From positions 1-42,228 of the forward strand of contig JAUIED010000020.1 in assembly GCA_030428905.1 (NCBI GenBank): 42,228 nucleotides of DNA, given 5' to 3'. Position 1 is the first letter of the stretch; every line of letters starts with the position of its first letter. Positions 1 through 7,887 of the stretch are shown in pieces. The stretch is from Gammaproteobacteria bacterium (GTDB taxonomy: Bacteria > Pseudomonadota > Gammaproteobacteria > Pseudomonadales > Azotimanducaceae). A program made the position numbers and the translations under genes. Under the pieces are notes generated by a model. It was not told where the DNA came from, made no database searches, and was given only the letters and a program-made list of their open reading frames with translations.

Positions 1-55
1 CATGTGCAACCTGGTTCACATTTTCGGCTGCCCCACCCGGTGCTGAAGCCTGTCG

Positions 56-1669
56 CTACGCCAACTCCAGCGCGGTTGCCTTGGCCCACTTGTAATCCGC
101 CTTGCCATTTGGCGCTCGGCGCACGGTGTCGACGAACAGCACCTGACGCGGCACCTTGTAGCCGGAAAGGTGGGCCTTGGTGAACTCGATGAGGTCCGCT
201 TCAGCACAGCCGCCCGCCTCAGTGCGGTAGGACGCCAGCGCAACTATGCGCTCGCCGAAACGCTCGTCCGGCACGCCGACCACCAGGCAGTCCAGGATGT
301 CCGCGTGGCGCTTGACCGCTTCCTCGACCTCTTCGGGAAACACCTTCTCGCCACCGGTGTTGATGCAGACACTGCCGCGGCCAAGCAGCGTGATGGTGCC
401 GTCGGCCTCCACCGTGGCGAAGTCTCCGGGAAACGAGTAGCGCACGCCATCGATCTCACGAAAGGTCGCCGCGGACTTCTCCGGGTCCTTGTAGTAGCCG
501 AGCGGCACGAAGCCGCTGGTGGCAACCATACCGATCTCACCGGAACCCGATCGCACCTCACGACCGTCCTCGGTGAACACCTTCACTCCCTCGTTGAGCG
601 TGAACTTGGCCGTCTGCGCGGTGCTTTCCCGCGTGGTCACCGAGCTGCCCATGCCGCCTTCGGTAGATCCCATCACGTCGGCCAGCACGAAGTCGCCGTG
701 CTCGAGCAGCCCGCGCTTGGTTTCCTGGCTCCACATGACTCCGCTGGACATGATCTGGCGCAGTGAAGTCACATCGTACGGATTGCCCCGCCGGGCAGCC
801 GCATCGAGGGCCGCCAGCAGCGGCTTGGCAAACGCGTCACCGACGATCACCATGTCTGTCACCCGATGTTGCTCCACCAGGCCCCATAGCAGGTCCGGAT
901 CGAGCCCGAGGCGCGACGTGGTAACCGAAGTACCACCCATCAGGTGCGGCAGAAAGCTGCCGAGCCAGCAACCGGTGCCGTGCATGAGCGGGCAGGCCAC
1001 CAGACTCACGGGCGGTTGGGCAACGGTATGCACCCACTCCCCCAGCTCGCCAACGCGCTCCGGCGGCGGAAGCTCGCGCCCCTGCGCGCCCATCGCCACG
1101 AAGTACTGGCAGAACTGCCCACCCGGGTACATGACACCCTTCGGCATACCCGTGGTACCACCTGTGTAGAGCATGTAGACGTCATCGGGGCTGCGCTCCA
1201 CCCGAGCTTGCGGAGCGGCGTTGCGCAACGCGCGTTCGTAATCCACCGCCCCCTTGAGCAGCGACTCGGTGCCGTCATCCACCTGCACGAACAGCTTCAC
1301 CTTGGGCAGCCGCTCGCGAATCTCCCAGATGCGCATGGCGTAAGCCGCCTGGAACACCACCGCTTCGGCATCCGCATTGTCCAGCAGATACACGAGTTCG
1401 TCGGCTTTGTACCGGTAATTCACATTGATGGGGCAGCCGCGAATCTTGAACACGCCGTACTGCGCTTCCTGGTACTCGTTGGAATTGTGCAGGTAGATAC
1501 CCACCTTGCTGCCGGGCCCGAGACCGTGATCGGCCAGCACCGTGGCAAACCGCGCTGCGCGATCGTCGTACTCCGCCCAGGTCTTCGCCTCGCCGTCGCA
1601 GATGAGCGCTGTGCGGTTTGGTACCGCGTCAGCCACCTGTTCGAACGCCGTCGCAAAATGAAAATCCAT
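56..1669 (-). CDS. FadD-type acyl-CoA synthetase (AMP-dependent ligase)
   Basis: Adenylate-forming ligase of 537 aa that should activate a carboxylic acid to its CoA thioester through an acyl-AMP. The P-loop motif YTGGTTGMPKG lies near residue 170. The region before the C-terminal domain hinge reads GRGSVCINTGGEKVFPEEVE, and the C-terminal catalytic lysine sits in PNGKADYKW. These match the ANL superfamily, and the GRGSxxINxGGEK pattern resembles FadD19/FadD3-like ligases of steroid or branched side-chain degradation; that substrate is inference. The chosen ATG at 1669 follows a purine-rich site (AGGGGAAGG) and begins MDFHFATAFEQVAD, a usual family start. A longer frame to 1756 would run into the adjacent repeat element and has no good ribosome site. 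It is the only ligase gene in view and its downstream neighbour lies outside the window. Confidence 0.9.
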   Translation of the reverse strand: MDFHFATAFEQVADAVPNRTALICDGEAKTWAEYDDRAARFATVLADHGLGPGSKVGIYLHNSNEYQEAQYGVFKIRGCPINVNYRYKADELVYLLDNADAEAVVFQAAYAMRIWEIRERLPKVKLFVQVDDGTESLLKGAVDYERALRNAAPQARVERSPDDVYMLYTGGTTGMPKGVMYPGGQFCQYFVAMGAQGRELPPPERVGELGEWVHTVAQPPVSLVACPLMHGTGCWLGSFLPHLMGGTSVTTSRLGLDPDLLWGLVEQHRVTDMVIVGDAFAKPLLAALDAAARRGNPYDVTSLRQIMSSGVMWSQETKRGLLEHGDFVLADVMGSTEGGMGSSVTTRESTAQTAKFTLNEGVKVFTEDGREVRSGSGEIGMVATSGFVPLGYYKDPEKSAATFREIDGVRYSFPGDFATVEADGTITLLGRGSVCINTGGEKVFPEEVEEAVKRHADILDCLVVGVPDERFGERIVALASYRTEAGGCAEADLIEFTKAHLSGYKVPRQVLFVDTVRRAPNGKADYKWAKATALELA

Positions 1670-1695
1670 CGCCTTCCCCTTCCAGGCACGTCTAA

Positions 1696-1836
1696 CAGGG
1701 TGCTGAATAAGTACTTCCTGTACTTTTTCAGCGACCGCGGGCTGTCGCCCGCTCACGCCGAATCAAGCACTTACGTGCTTGGTTCGCGGCCCGTCCGTCC
1801 CTGGCCGGGATACCAGGCTGCTTTTTCAGCAGCCTG
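1696..1836. repeat. MITE-like multi-hairpin intergenic repeat with terminal inverted repeats
   Basis: The left end CAGGGTGCTGAATAAG (1696-1711) and the reverse complement of the right end, CAGGCTGCTGAAAAAG (1821-1836), match at 14 of 16 positions, so the 141-bp block has imperfect terminal inverted repeats. Inside are four consecutive stem-loops: 1702-1714 with 1720-1732 (12 of 13 pairs), 1737-1742 with 1747-1752, 1764-1770 with 1775-1781, and 1814-1822 with 1828-1836 (9 perfect pairs). I see no clear target-site duplication and no coding sequence. It lies upstream of the acyl-CoA ligase start. It could be a mobile non-autonomous element or a REP-type sequence; the last hairpin could also act as a terminator-like structure. 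Confidence 0.6.
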
Positions 1837-1990
1837 CCAACGCACCTTTGTATCCCGATGCGCCGCACCCTGCAACCTGCAGCGACTTTCGCCAACACGG
1901 CTGGTCAAATTAGCCAAATTCCACCCGAAAGCTGGCCGTGAACGCCGTTTACAGGCTGGCATGCGTCTTGCTTGAACCCGTACGAGAGCA

Positions 1991-2185
1991 ATGAACCAGA
2001 TACACAGGGACACCATGCACAGCCTGCGACTTTCGCGAATGAAACAACCCGGCAGCAACATTGCCGGCATCATCCTGCTCGCCGCGGTTCTGGTGCTGTT
2101 CGGTCTTTATGCCGACACGCACGCCGCCACTTACGCCGGTGAGCAACCGGGTGAGCACTTCAGCTCCCAGATTTCCAGCCGATAA
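1991..2185 (+). CDS. Small single-pass membrane protein, unknown function
   Basis: A 64-residue frame with one hydrophobic helix (about residues 25-44, AGIILLAAVLVLFGLYA) followed by a short polar tail. I do not recognise a family. It ends 14 nt before the PspC-domain gene, whose strong ribosome site lies in this gap, so the two are probably co-transcribed. The start is uncertain: in-frame ATGs occur at 1991 and at two later codons (MHSLRL and MKQPGS), none with a clear Shine-Dalgarno sequence. A small inner-membrane stress or envelope protein is plausible from context only. Confidence 0.45.
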   Translation: MNQIHRDTMHSLRLSRMKQPGSNIAGIILLAAVLVLFGLYADTHAATYAGEQPGEHFSSQISSR

Positions 2186-2199
2186 GGAGGACAACAACC

Positions 2200-2409
2200 A
2201 TGAGTCATCGCACGCTCGAAAGCGTTCGCAACCGTCTGCATCTGAACAAGCGGGAAGGTTGGATCGCCGGTGTCTGCGCCGGACTCGCCGACGTTTTCAA
2301 TATCGACGTGGCGATTCTGCGGGTGGGCGCCGCCATCGCCGCATTGTTCTTCACGAAAATTGCCATCGCTGTCTATCTGGTAGCCTGGCTGGTGCTGGAC
2401 GAGCGCTAG
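2200..2409 (+). CDS. PspC domain-containing small membrane protein
   Basis: A 69-aa protein made almost entirely of a PspC domain: a short amphipathic N-terminus, the motif GWIAGVCAGLADVFNID (about residues 21-37), then two hydrophobic stretches (AILRVGAAIAALFF and AIAVYLVAWLVL). PspC proteins sit in the inner membrane and in enterobacteria help sense envelope stress. This stand-alone version lacks the other psp genes in the window, so its precise role is unknown. The start is well supported by AAGGAGG about nine bases upstream. It sits between a small membrane-protein frame and a lipoprotein gene, together looking like an envelope-related cluster. Confidence 0.85.
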   Translation: MSHRTLESVRNRLHLNKREGWIAGVCAGLADVFNIDVAILRVGAAIAALFFTKIAIAVYLVAWLVLDER

Positions 2410-2454
2410 AAGGAACGCCGACGCAGAGCGCGCGGGACATCGAAAGGAGTGACT

Positions 2455-2805
2455 ATGTCCCGAGCCATCACCTACATTGCAGCCGCCGCCGTGCTGAGCG
2501 GCTGCATCGGTTATCAGCGCAGCAGCGAAACCGTGGGCTATGCGCCAGACCAGACCCTGATCAACTCCCTGGACAGCGGCACATTGACCATCGATACGCT
2601 GACGGAACGCCTCGGGCCACCCAGCAGCATCGGCCACCCGAGCGCCGGTACGCAGCTGTGGGTGTACGACGCACGGGCCGATCGCTCACACCGGGCGCAA
2701 CTCTTACCGCTTGCAGCCTTCCAATGGCGCAGCGTAAGCCGGGTTCGGCATGTGTTCGAGGTGCACGACGGCGAGGTAACGCGTCACTGGCAGGAGGACT
2801 TCTGA
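2455..2805 (+). CDS. Small lipoprotein, unknown function
   Basis: A 116-aa protein starting MSRAITYIAAAAVLSGC, a lipoprotein signal peptide with lipobox LSGC, so the mature protein should be lipidated at Cys17. The mature part is soluble and has no family I recognise; the stretch TLTERLGPPSSIG recalls SmpA/OmlA-like folds, where a similar LGxP turn follows a helix, but the similarity is weak. The ATG at 2455 follows AAAGGAG at five bases; a GTG two codons upstream overlaps that ribosome site and is unlikely. Its 3' end lies seven bases from the stop of the convergent DUF6279 gene. Confidence 0.75.
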   Translation: MSRAITYIAAAAVLSGCIGYQRSSETVGYAPDQTLINSLDSGTLTIDTLTERLGPPSSIGHPSAGTQLWVYDARADRSHRAQLLPLAAFQWRSVSRVRHVFEVHDGEVTRHWQEDF

Positions 2806-2812
2806 CCAGCTT

Positions 2813-3703
2813 TCAGCAGGTCACCAGACAGGCAGATGCTTCCGTCGGTGCCTCGGCATCCGCGGCCAGATCGCGGAAGTCCTCCGCCAGCACCAGCAGG
2901 CGCTCCTGAAAACGGGCCGTCTGCCGATCATCCATTTTTTCCAGTAACCCGTGGAGCACTTCCAGGCTGAGCGCTTCATTCGCCCGCGTCGCTCGCGTGA
3001 ACTCTTCGCCCCAGAAGCGTTCGCGGTCATCCACCAATCGACGATAGCTCGCAGCGAAAGCATCGACATCGTCCCGGATAGCCAGCACCTGCAGCAGCGC
3101 CGCCTGCCAGCGCTGCCGATACGCTGCCCACATTACGAACTCCGGCTGATAGCGCACCGACTGGGCGGCAATATAGTCACGCTGTGCGCGACTCAGACGA
3201 CCGGCGAAGTACTTCATACCGCCCTCCACGCGCTCACGCCATTCGCCCTGTGCCTCGTTGAGCGTCATCGCCAGCTCATCCTCGGCAAACTCCGCATTGC
3301 TGCGCGCAAACGCTTCCGGCAAACCGGCAATCTGCGCATCCGACAGAGAAGCCATGAGCTCGATCACCATGGGCATGCTGCGGGTTTCAATTTCATCTGC
3401 CCAGCCAATGGCGTCATCGAAAATACGGCGCACATCATCCACGTGCACAGTCTCATCGAGCTCGTTTGCCAGCCGCTCCGCGCGCTGGGCATAAAGCGGG
3501 AGGTGTGAGGAACGGTGCCAGTACAACAGCCGCGCGAGCTCCGCGTCTAGATAAGCCGCCTGCGCTTCATCAAGATCAACGTAGTCCGCCACCTGCCAGC
3601 GCACCAACCGATCGATATTGTTGTAGGCAAATTTCACCGTACAGCCCGACGTCACAAAACAGAGAACAAACAGAAAAACAAGGCGTCGAACCACAAGCAT
3701 CAT
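2813..3703 (-). CDS. DUF6279 family lipoprotein
   Basis: A 296-aa lipoprotein: signal peptide MMLVVRRLVFLFVLCFVTSGC with lipobox TSGC, then a mature region beginning VKFAYNNIDRLVRWQVADYV and rich in charged helices. This N-terminal pattern, a YNN-D-L-W-x-DYxxLD run directly after the lipid cysteine, is typical of the gammaproteobacterial DUF6279 family, whose function is not established. The start codon overlaps the stop of the upstream ykvA-like gene as ATGA, indicating translational coupling; a second ATG one codon later is equally possible. The product is probably attached to the inner leaflet of the outer membrane, facing the periplasm. Confidence 0.8.
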   Translation of the reverse strand: MMLVVRRLVFLFVLCFVTSGCTVKFAYNNIDRLVRWQVADYVDLDEAQAAYLDAELARLLYWHRSSHLPLYAQRAERLANELDETVHVDDVRRIFDDAIGWADEIETRSMPMVIELMASLSDAQIAGLPEAFARSNAEFAEDELAMTLNEAQGEWRERVEGGMKYFAGRLSRAQRDYIAAQSVRYQPEFVMWAAYRQRWQAALLQVLAIRDDVDAFAASYRRLVDDRERFWGEEFTRATRANEALSLEVLHGLLEKMDDRQTARFQERLLVLAEDFRDLAADAEAPTEASACLVTC

Positions 3704-4104
3704 TTCCCATTCCTGTTGGAGAGATAGGTACGGTACGCGTCGATCTCGCCGCGAACGGCCCCTACCACGTAAGCGATCACCGCCGCGTCGTCTGCCAGCC
3801 CAAAGCCCAGGAGAAAGTCGGGAATGACATCCAACGGCATAAGAAAGTACAGCACCCCCGCAGCGATCGTCACCAGTGTTCGCTTGGAAACATCGGTGTA
3901 CTCGCCCCGATAGTATGCGCCGAGGAGGTCGATCAACAGTGCCAGCTCCTCGCGTACAGCCCGAAAACGGGCGCTCCAGCCGCCGGTGCGATCGAGCTTC
4001 TCATCTGCTTCTTCCACCAACGTGCGAATCTTGTCGCGGTCGGCAACCAGTTTGCTCGCGCGCTGGCGAAAGTGATCGAAGCGGGTAGGCTCTTTATTCG
4101 CCAT
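3700..4104 (-). CDS. YkvA family protein (DUF1232)
   Basis: A 134-aa protein with the DUF1232 signature near residues 80-110: a hydrophobic helix followed by YFLMPLDVIPDFLLGFGLADDAAVI. The pattern FxxPxDxIPDxxxxxGxxDD is diagnostic for YkvA-like membrane proteins, whose biochemical role is unknown. The N-terminal half is a charged helical region. The start follows GGAGAAGAGC directly. The gene overlaps the upstream amidotransferase gene by 11 nt and the downstream DUF6279 gene by 4 nt, so the three form one operon. Confidence 0.85.
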   Translation of the reverse strand: MANKEPTRFDHFRQRASKLVADRDKIRTLVEEADEKLDRTGGWSARFRAVREELALLIDLLGAYYRGEYTDVSKRTLVTIAAGVLYFLMPLDVIPDFLLGFGLADDAAVIAYVVGAVRGEIDAYRTYLSNRNGK

Positions 4105-4807
4105 GCTCTTCTCCGAACGGCAGTCGCAGGAATCGCAACATCCATTGCGCTACCAACTGGTCATCCAACGGTTCGGCGAGCGACGCCAGTCCTGCCGCAT
4201 AGGTCTGTTCCCCAAGCAACGCCTGCCGATGGTTCATCAACGTTCGCGCGTAACCTGCTTCGAATTCCGGGTGCCCTTGAAGGCACAGCACGTTGGCACC
4301 CATGACAAAACCAGACACGGGGCAGAACGGCGTGCTGGCAATACACCGTGCCCCATCCGGAAGGCGCACCACCTGATCCTGGTGGCTCGACAGGATGCTG
4401 AACGCAGAAGCTGAGGGCTGCATCCAGGGCTGCACAGCAACCACCTCCGCCCTGTGCACCCCAACCGCCCACCCGTCATCCGCCGCCCGCACCTCACCAC
4501 CGAAGTAGTGGGCAATGAGCTGGTGACCGAAACAGATACCGACCACCGGCGCACCACGATCGATTTCCAGCCGCAGAAAGGAAACAAACGCCGGCAGCCA
4601 GGGCAAATCTTCGTACACGCTGTGTCTACTGCCGGTGATCACATAAGCGTCCGATACCTCTTCCGGCGGCCCGTTGCGAACGTCCACCGCCATGACTTCG
4701 GCGTGAGTCCCTGCCAGAAGGCGGCGGAACATGTCGGGATAGTCACCGTGTGCTGCCTGATACTCGGGCAGCACAGAATCGGTCTGCAATATGCAAAGTC
4801 GTTTCAT
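4094..4807 (-). CDS. Class I glutamine amidotransferase-like protein
   Basis: A 237-aa protein with the triad-type glutamine amidotransferase fold: nucleophile Cys92 in GICFGHQ and the His-x-Glu of LQGHPEFEAGY near residue 190. Early motifs (VITGSRHSVYEDLPWL) match the GuaA/GATase1-like group that acts without an obvious fused synthetase domain, including gamma-glutamyl peptide hydrolases such as PuuD or the glutamine-hydrolysing YfeJ group. The substrate is not evident. The start at MKRLCILQTD is chosen over a GTG 39 nt upstream because the core fold begins here; no strong ribosome site is visible for either. It is first in an operon with the YkvA and DUF6279 genes. Confidence 0.85.
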   Translation of the reverse strand: MKRLCILQTDSVLPEYQAAHGDYPDMFRRLLAGTHAEVMAVDVRNGPPEEVSDAYVITGSRHSVYEDLPWLPAFVSFLRLEIDRGAPVVGICFGHQLIAHYFGGEVRAADDGWAVGVHRAEVVAVQPWMQPSASAFSILSSHQDQVVRLPDGARCIASTPFCPVSGFVMGANVLCLQGHPEFEAGYARTLMNHRQALLGEQTYAAGLASLAEPLDDQLVAQWMLRFLRLPFGEEHGE

Positions 4808-5131
4808 CAGCGTGTTTCGACGTATCTTGCTCAGGCCCCGAGGCACACAGCGGCCTCGAATCCTCGCCTCAGCGTCGTCTCCGAATCTGCTCAGGTTGTG
4901 GATAAGTATGAGGATAACTTGTTCGAGAGGCGGGAACTACGCGACCACTACCGCGTAACCACGTTGGGCAGCCAAAGCAGAAAATCCCAAATACTTATTT
5001 ATTTTCAGTAGGTTACGAAGCATTTCCGCGACCCACGCTGAGGTATAGCGGCATCCAACCACGGAACTTGCGAGTATTCGCCAAGTGTGCATAAAACCCA
5101 CGACGAGGGGCAGAGAGCTGGGCAAGAGGGA
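4808..5131. other. Intergenic region, no gene recognised
   Basis: These 324 bases separate the amidotransferase operon from the kinase cassette on the same strand. They contain a weak inverted repeat (CGAGGC at 4839-4844 with GCCTCG at 4853-4858), one exact match to the DnaA-box consensus (TGTGGATAA, 4897-4905), and an AT-rich stretch at about 4979-5010 that is unusual for this window. The promoter of the amidotransferase operon must lie here, but I cannot assign -35/-10 elements with confidence. The short open frames present lack ribosome sites or family features. Confidence 0.5.
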
Positions 5132-5455
5132 TCACCCCCCAAGGGCAGGAATCAACCACATCAGACCAATCAGAAAGCCCAGCACGCCAACAAACCATCT
5201 GAATGGCAGGTGTCGGCTACGCGGAGCAACAACCTCTCCCCGCGTGACCGCAAGCACGGCGGCCTCATCGCGCCGAGCGGTATGTGCACTCCGGCGGAAC
5301 GTATCTTCGAGCGTCGAAGCGCCACTGCGGGCGAGTTCCTCCAGCAGCACACGCCGAGCCTGGCGATACTCGGATCGCGAAAATTCGCCCGCCGCATGGG
5401 CACGCGCGATGCGCCGCAGCCGCTGCGATTCCGGCGGTAGTGTCATCAACTTCAT
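5132..5455 (-). CDS. Small tail-anchored protein of the kinase/phosphatase cassette
   Basis: A 107-aa protein with a charged, Arg/Glu-rich N-terminal helical region (about residues 8-50, including GEFSRSEYRQARRVLLEEL), a linker, and one C-terminal hydrophobic helix (FVGVLGFLIGLMWLIPAL) that ends the protein. The topology is that of a tail-anchored protein with a cytoplasmic head. The N-terminal pattern, a helix with GEFSxxEYxxAR, resembles short SHOCT-like oligomerisation helices, but I would not assign that family. Its ATG overlaps the kinase stop (ATGA), so it is translated with the kinase. A role as adaptor or kinase substrate at the membrane is inference from position. Confidence 0.7.
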   Translation of the reverse strand: MKLMTLPPESQRLRRIARAHAAGEFSRSEYRQARRVLLEELARSGASTLEDTFRRSAHTARRDEAAVLAVTRGEVVAPRSRHLPFRWFVGVLGFLIGLMWLIPALGG

Positions 5456-7887
5456 GACAGCTCCCTCAACAGGCGAAAACCCACGTGTTCCCGGGCTGCG
5501 GCTTCAAGCGCGACGCGAGACGCGGCTTCGCACTTACCCGCGTCCGCAACACTGCCGCCAACTGCGTAGTAGCCGGCGTCCCCACGCACCATCTCCGCCA
5601 CATTGCCAAGTATGTGGTGCAACCCCAGGCTATTGGCCTCACCAGCGGTGGTTTTGAGCAGCCGTTTGCCGCCCAGAAGGCGCGCACCGCAGTTGACGGT
5701 GCCAGGCTCCTGCGCAGCCGCTAGGCGCGCCCACTCCTCGTCTTCCGGCAAACGGTAGGCGAAACCCGTAATCTCCGACAGCCAGCGCGCATAGCGTTCC
5801 ACGGTCTGTGCATCGAGCCCCGTCACCGGCAGTTCCGCATCCTGCCCCGCACAGTCGAGCCCGACAGCCGCGCAGAAAGGCAGGAAATCCGCACCAGATA
5901 TCTCCTGGGTAACGGCCAGCTCCGGTTTGCCGTCATCCGCCGCAACGACCGTCAACGCCAGCGAACCACCACCAACAATCGCGTCGCGACAACGCCGAGC
6001 GCCATTCGCCCGGCAGGGATCGAGATCGATCGCCTCGACCTTCGGCAGCGCCCCTAACTTCGCCAGCGCTGCACGCTGCAGTAGCCTGGCCTGCTGCGCA
6101 TCGACGCGGCCGAGACGCTGCACGCAGTCGCCGAGCGCCTCGTCGACATAGCGACGCGCAGCAGCACTACGCGGCACCTCGATCGCTGTCAGGTCCAGGC
6201 GCAGGCAGCCCGCGTCAAACACTTTCTCTGCCGCCGCCAGCTCACGTGATTCACGGGCCTGTCGCTGGGTCGCTAATACCTGCGCCGCTTCAGCCTCGGC
6301 CAAGGCGTGCAGGGTTTGCAGCCGTTCATCTTGCGAGGCCAGCGGTTCCGCCAGAACCAGCAGGTCGTTGGCTCGCGACAGCTTGCCAGCCTTTGCGACG
6401 GCCAGCGCGCGCTCGCCAAGCTGGTGCCCTAGCGCCTTCAGCCTCGGCGCCAGATCAAGCACACCAGGCCAGCCGGTGAGCTGGGTCTGCAGCGTTTGGA
6501 GCGCCTCGACCGCGTCGGTATGTGCATCCATCACGCCGTGCTCCGCCGCTGACAAACGGCTGGACAGGCGGGCAAACTCCGCCTCTGCAGCGATGCGCAG
6601 AAGCGCATCCGCTGCCGCAGAAGGAGCGATCTGTTGCCGTGCCTCATAGAGTTCAGTGGTCTTCTGCCAGCTCGCTGCAGCAGCCAGAGCCTGCTCGATA
6701 CGCTGCCCAAACTGCTTCTGCAGCGCCGGATGGTAAACACCCTGGGTATCCAGTACGCGCAAGCGATCCAGCTCATCGGCAATGGCCTTCAACGTTTCCA
6801 CATCGAGCTGGCCCTCGGTCAGATGACCGCTCACCCGGGCCGCCTGCGCATCCAGCAACGTCGTCTGGCGCACTTCGGCCTTCACCTCATCGATCTGCGC
6901 ACCTTCGATCACCGCGAACGAGCCAGCGAAAACCGCCAGCAACACCCCGGCAGCAGCCAGCGCACGACTGCGCCACTGCGTGCGCCCGAAAAACGCCTGC
7001 TCCAGTTCCGCAACACTCTGCGGCCGGTTCTGTCGGTAGAACGATAGCGCCTTGGACAAAGCGCGCCACTGCCGCATACCCAGTTGTTTCGGCCGTTCCG
7101 GCTCGAGCCCTTCGGCCAATGCCTCGTCTGCCGACAAGCGTCCATACGGGTGATGACCTGTGAGCACCATGTAGATGACGATGCCGAGCGCGTAGATATC
7201 GTCTCGAGGCTCCGGGTTATCGCCACGAATCATCTCGAGACTTGCATAGACCGGTGTGAGCGCTGCCATGCGGGCCGGATCGAACACGGTATCTTCACCG
7301 TGATCCGGGCGTACCTGCACCGCCCGGGCGATGCCGAAATCCAGTATCTTGGCCACATCCTGAGAGGTGACGAACACGTTGCCCGGCTTGAAGTCGGCGT
7401 GCACCACACCATTGTCGTGCGCGTAACGCAGCCCGTCGCATAAACCGCGGATAACTTTGCGAGCCAACTCGTCGGGTAGACCGTTGGGATACGCATGCAG
7501 AAGATCCGCCAGCTCCCGCCCCTGCAACAGCTCCATCGTGATGAACGGCACGTTGCCGTCCTTGTCGAAATCGAAGATCGAGACGATGTTCGGATGCGCC
7601 AACTGCTGGGACTTGGACGCCTCGCGCTCCAGCGATATGAACGCTTCAGGGTGCTCGCGCACATCGCTGTTGAGGACCTTGATGGCTACATACGGAAAGC
7701 GGTCGCGCGCCTCGACCTTGCGTAGATCCTTTGCCCGATAGACAGTTCCCATACCGCCGGAGCCGAGTTTCTCATCCAGTACGAAGCGTGATTTCAGTAC
7801 GCGCGGCGTGGGTGCTGCCTCACCGGAACCGCCGGTGCTGCCGGTGCGGCTGTTGGCCCGCAGAACGGTGGCGTCGTCGCCGCTCAC
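5452..7887 (-). CDS. Membrane Ser/Thr protein kinase with C-terminal FGE/SUMF1-like domain
   Basis: An 811-aa protein. Residues 35-300 are a Hanks-type kinase: glycine loop LGSGGMG (41-47), Lys70 in VAIK, catalytic loop HADFKPGN (163-170, Asp165 and Asn170), DFG at 183-185. The usual HRD arginine is alanine, so it is a non-RD kinase. A transmembrane helix (about 309-327) leads to a long helical stalk rich in Ala, Leu and Glu (about 330-630). The C-terminus (about 650-811) resembles formylglycine-generating-enzyme/SUMF1 domains (PEDEEWARLAA, LGNVAEM, GGS, GFRLL) and is probably periplasmic. It shows a single cysteine near the usual active-site position, so it is more likely a binding module than an oxidase. 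The GTG start overlaps the phosphatase stop. Its neighbours are an FHA protein and a PP2C phosphatase. Confidence 0.9.
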   Translation of the reverse strand: MSGDDATVLRANSRTGSTGGSGEAAPTPRVLKSRFVLDEKLGSGGMGTVYRAKDLRKVEARDRFPYVAIKVLNSDVREHPEAFISLEREASKSQQLAHPNIVSIFDFDKDGNVPFITMELLQGRELADLLHAYPNGLPDELARKVIRGLCDGLRYAHDNGVVHADFKPGNVFVTSQDVAKILDFGIARAVQVRPDHGEDTVFDPARMAALTPVYASLEMIRGDNPEPRDDIYALGIVIYMVLTGHHPYGRLSADEALAEGLEPERPKQLGMRQWRALSKALSFYRQNRPQSVAELEQAFFGRTQWRSRALAAAGVLLAVFAGSFAVIEGAQIDEVKAEVRQTTLLDAQAARVSGHLTEGQLDVETLKAIADELDRLRVLDTQGVYHPALQKQFGQRIEQALAAAASWQKTTELYEARQQIAPSAAADALLRIAAEAEFARLSSRLSAAEHGVMDAHTDAVEALQTLQTQLTGWPGVLDLAPRLKALGHQLGERALAVAKAGKLSRANDLLVLAEPLASQDERLQTLHALAEAEAAQVLATQRQARESRELAAAEKVFDAGCLRLDLTAIEVPRSAAARRYVDEALGDCVQRLGRVDAQQARLLQRAALAKLGALPKVEAIDLDPCRANGARRCRDAIVGGGSLALTVVAADDGKPELAVTQEISGADFLPFCAAVGLDCAGQDAELPVTGLDAQTVERYARWLSEITGFAYRLPEDEEWARLAAAQEPGTVNCGARLLGGKRLLKTTAGEANSLGLHHILGNVAEMVRGDAGYYAVGGSVADAGKCEAASRVALEAAAREHVGFRLLRELS

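Noticed and set aside
1-55. Start of another minus-strand gene (CAT at 1-3)
   Set aside because: A single possible start codon at the window edge with no downstream sequence cannot be evaluated.
1814-1836. Simple rho-independent terminator
   Set aside because: The stem is strong but the T-run lies in the loop, not after the stem, and neither flanking gene ends here; it fits better as the end of the inverted-repeat element.
4897-4905. Exact DnaA-box consensus (TGTGGATAA) as a possible replication origin
   Set aside because: Only one box is present, with no cluster, no dnaA/dnaN/gyrB genes and no long AT-rich unwinding region. One chance match in a window of this size is not surprising.
5452-5950. 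Active formylglycine-generating enzyme
   Set aside because: The FGE-like domain of the kinase has a single cysteine near the C-terminus and no sulfatase gene nearby, so enzymatic formylglycine formation is not supported.
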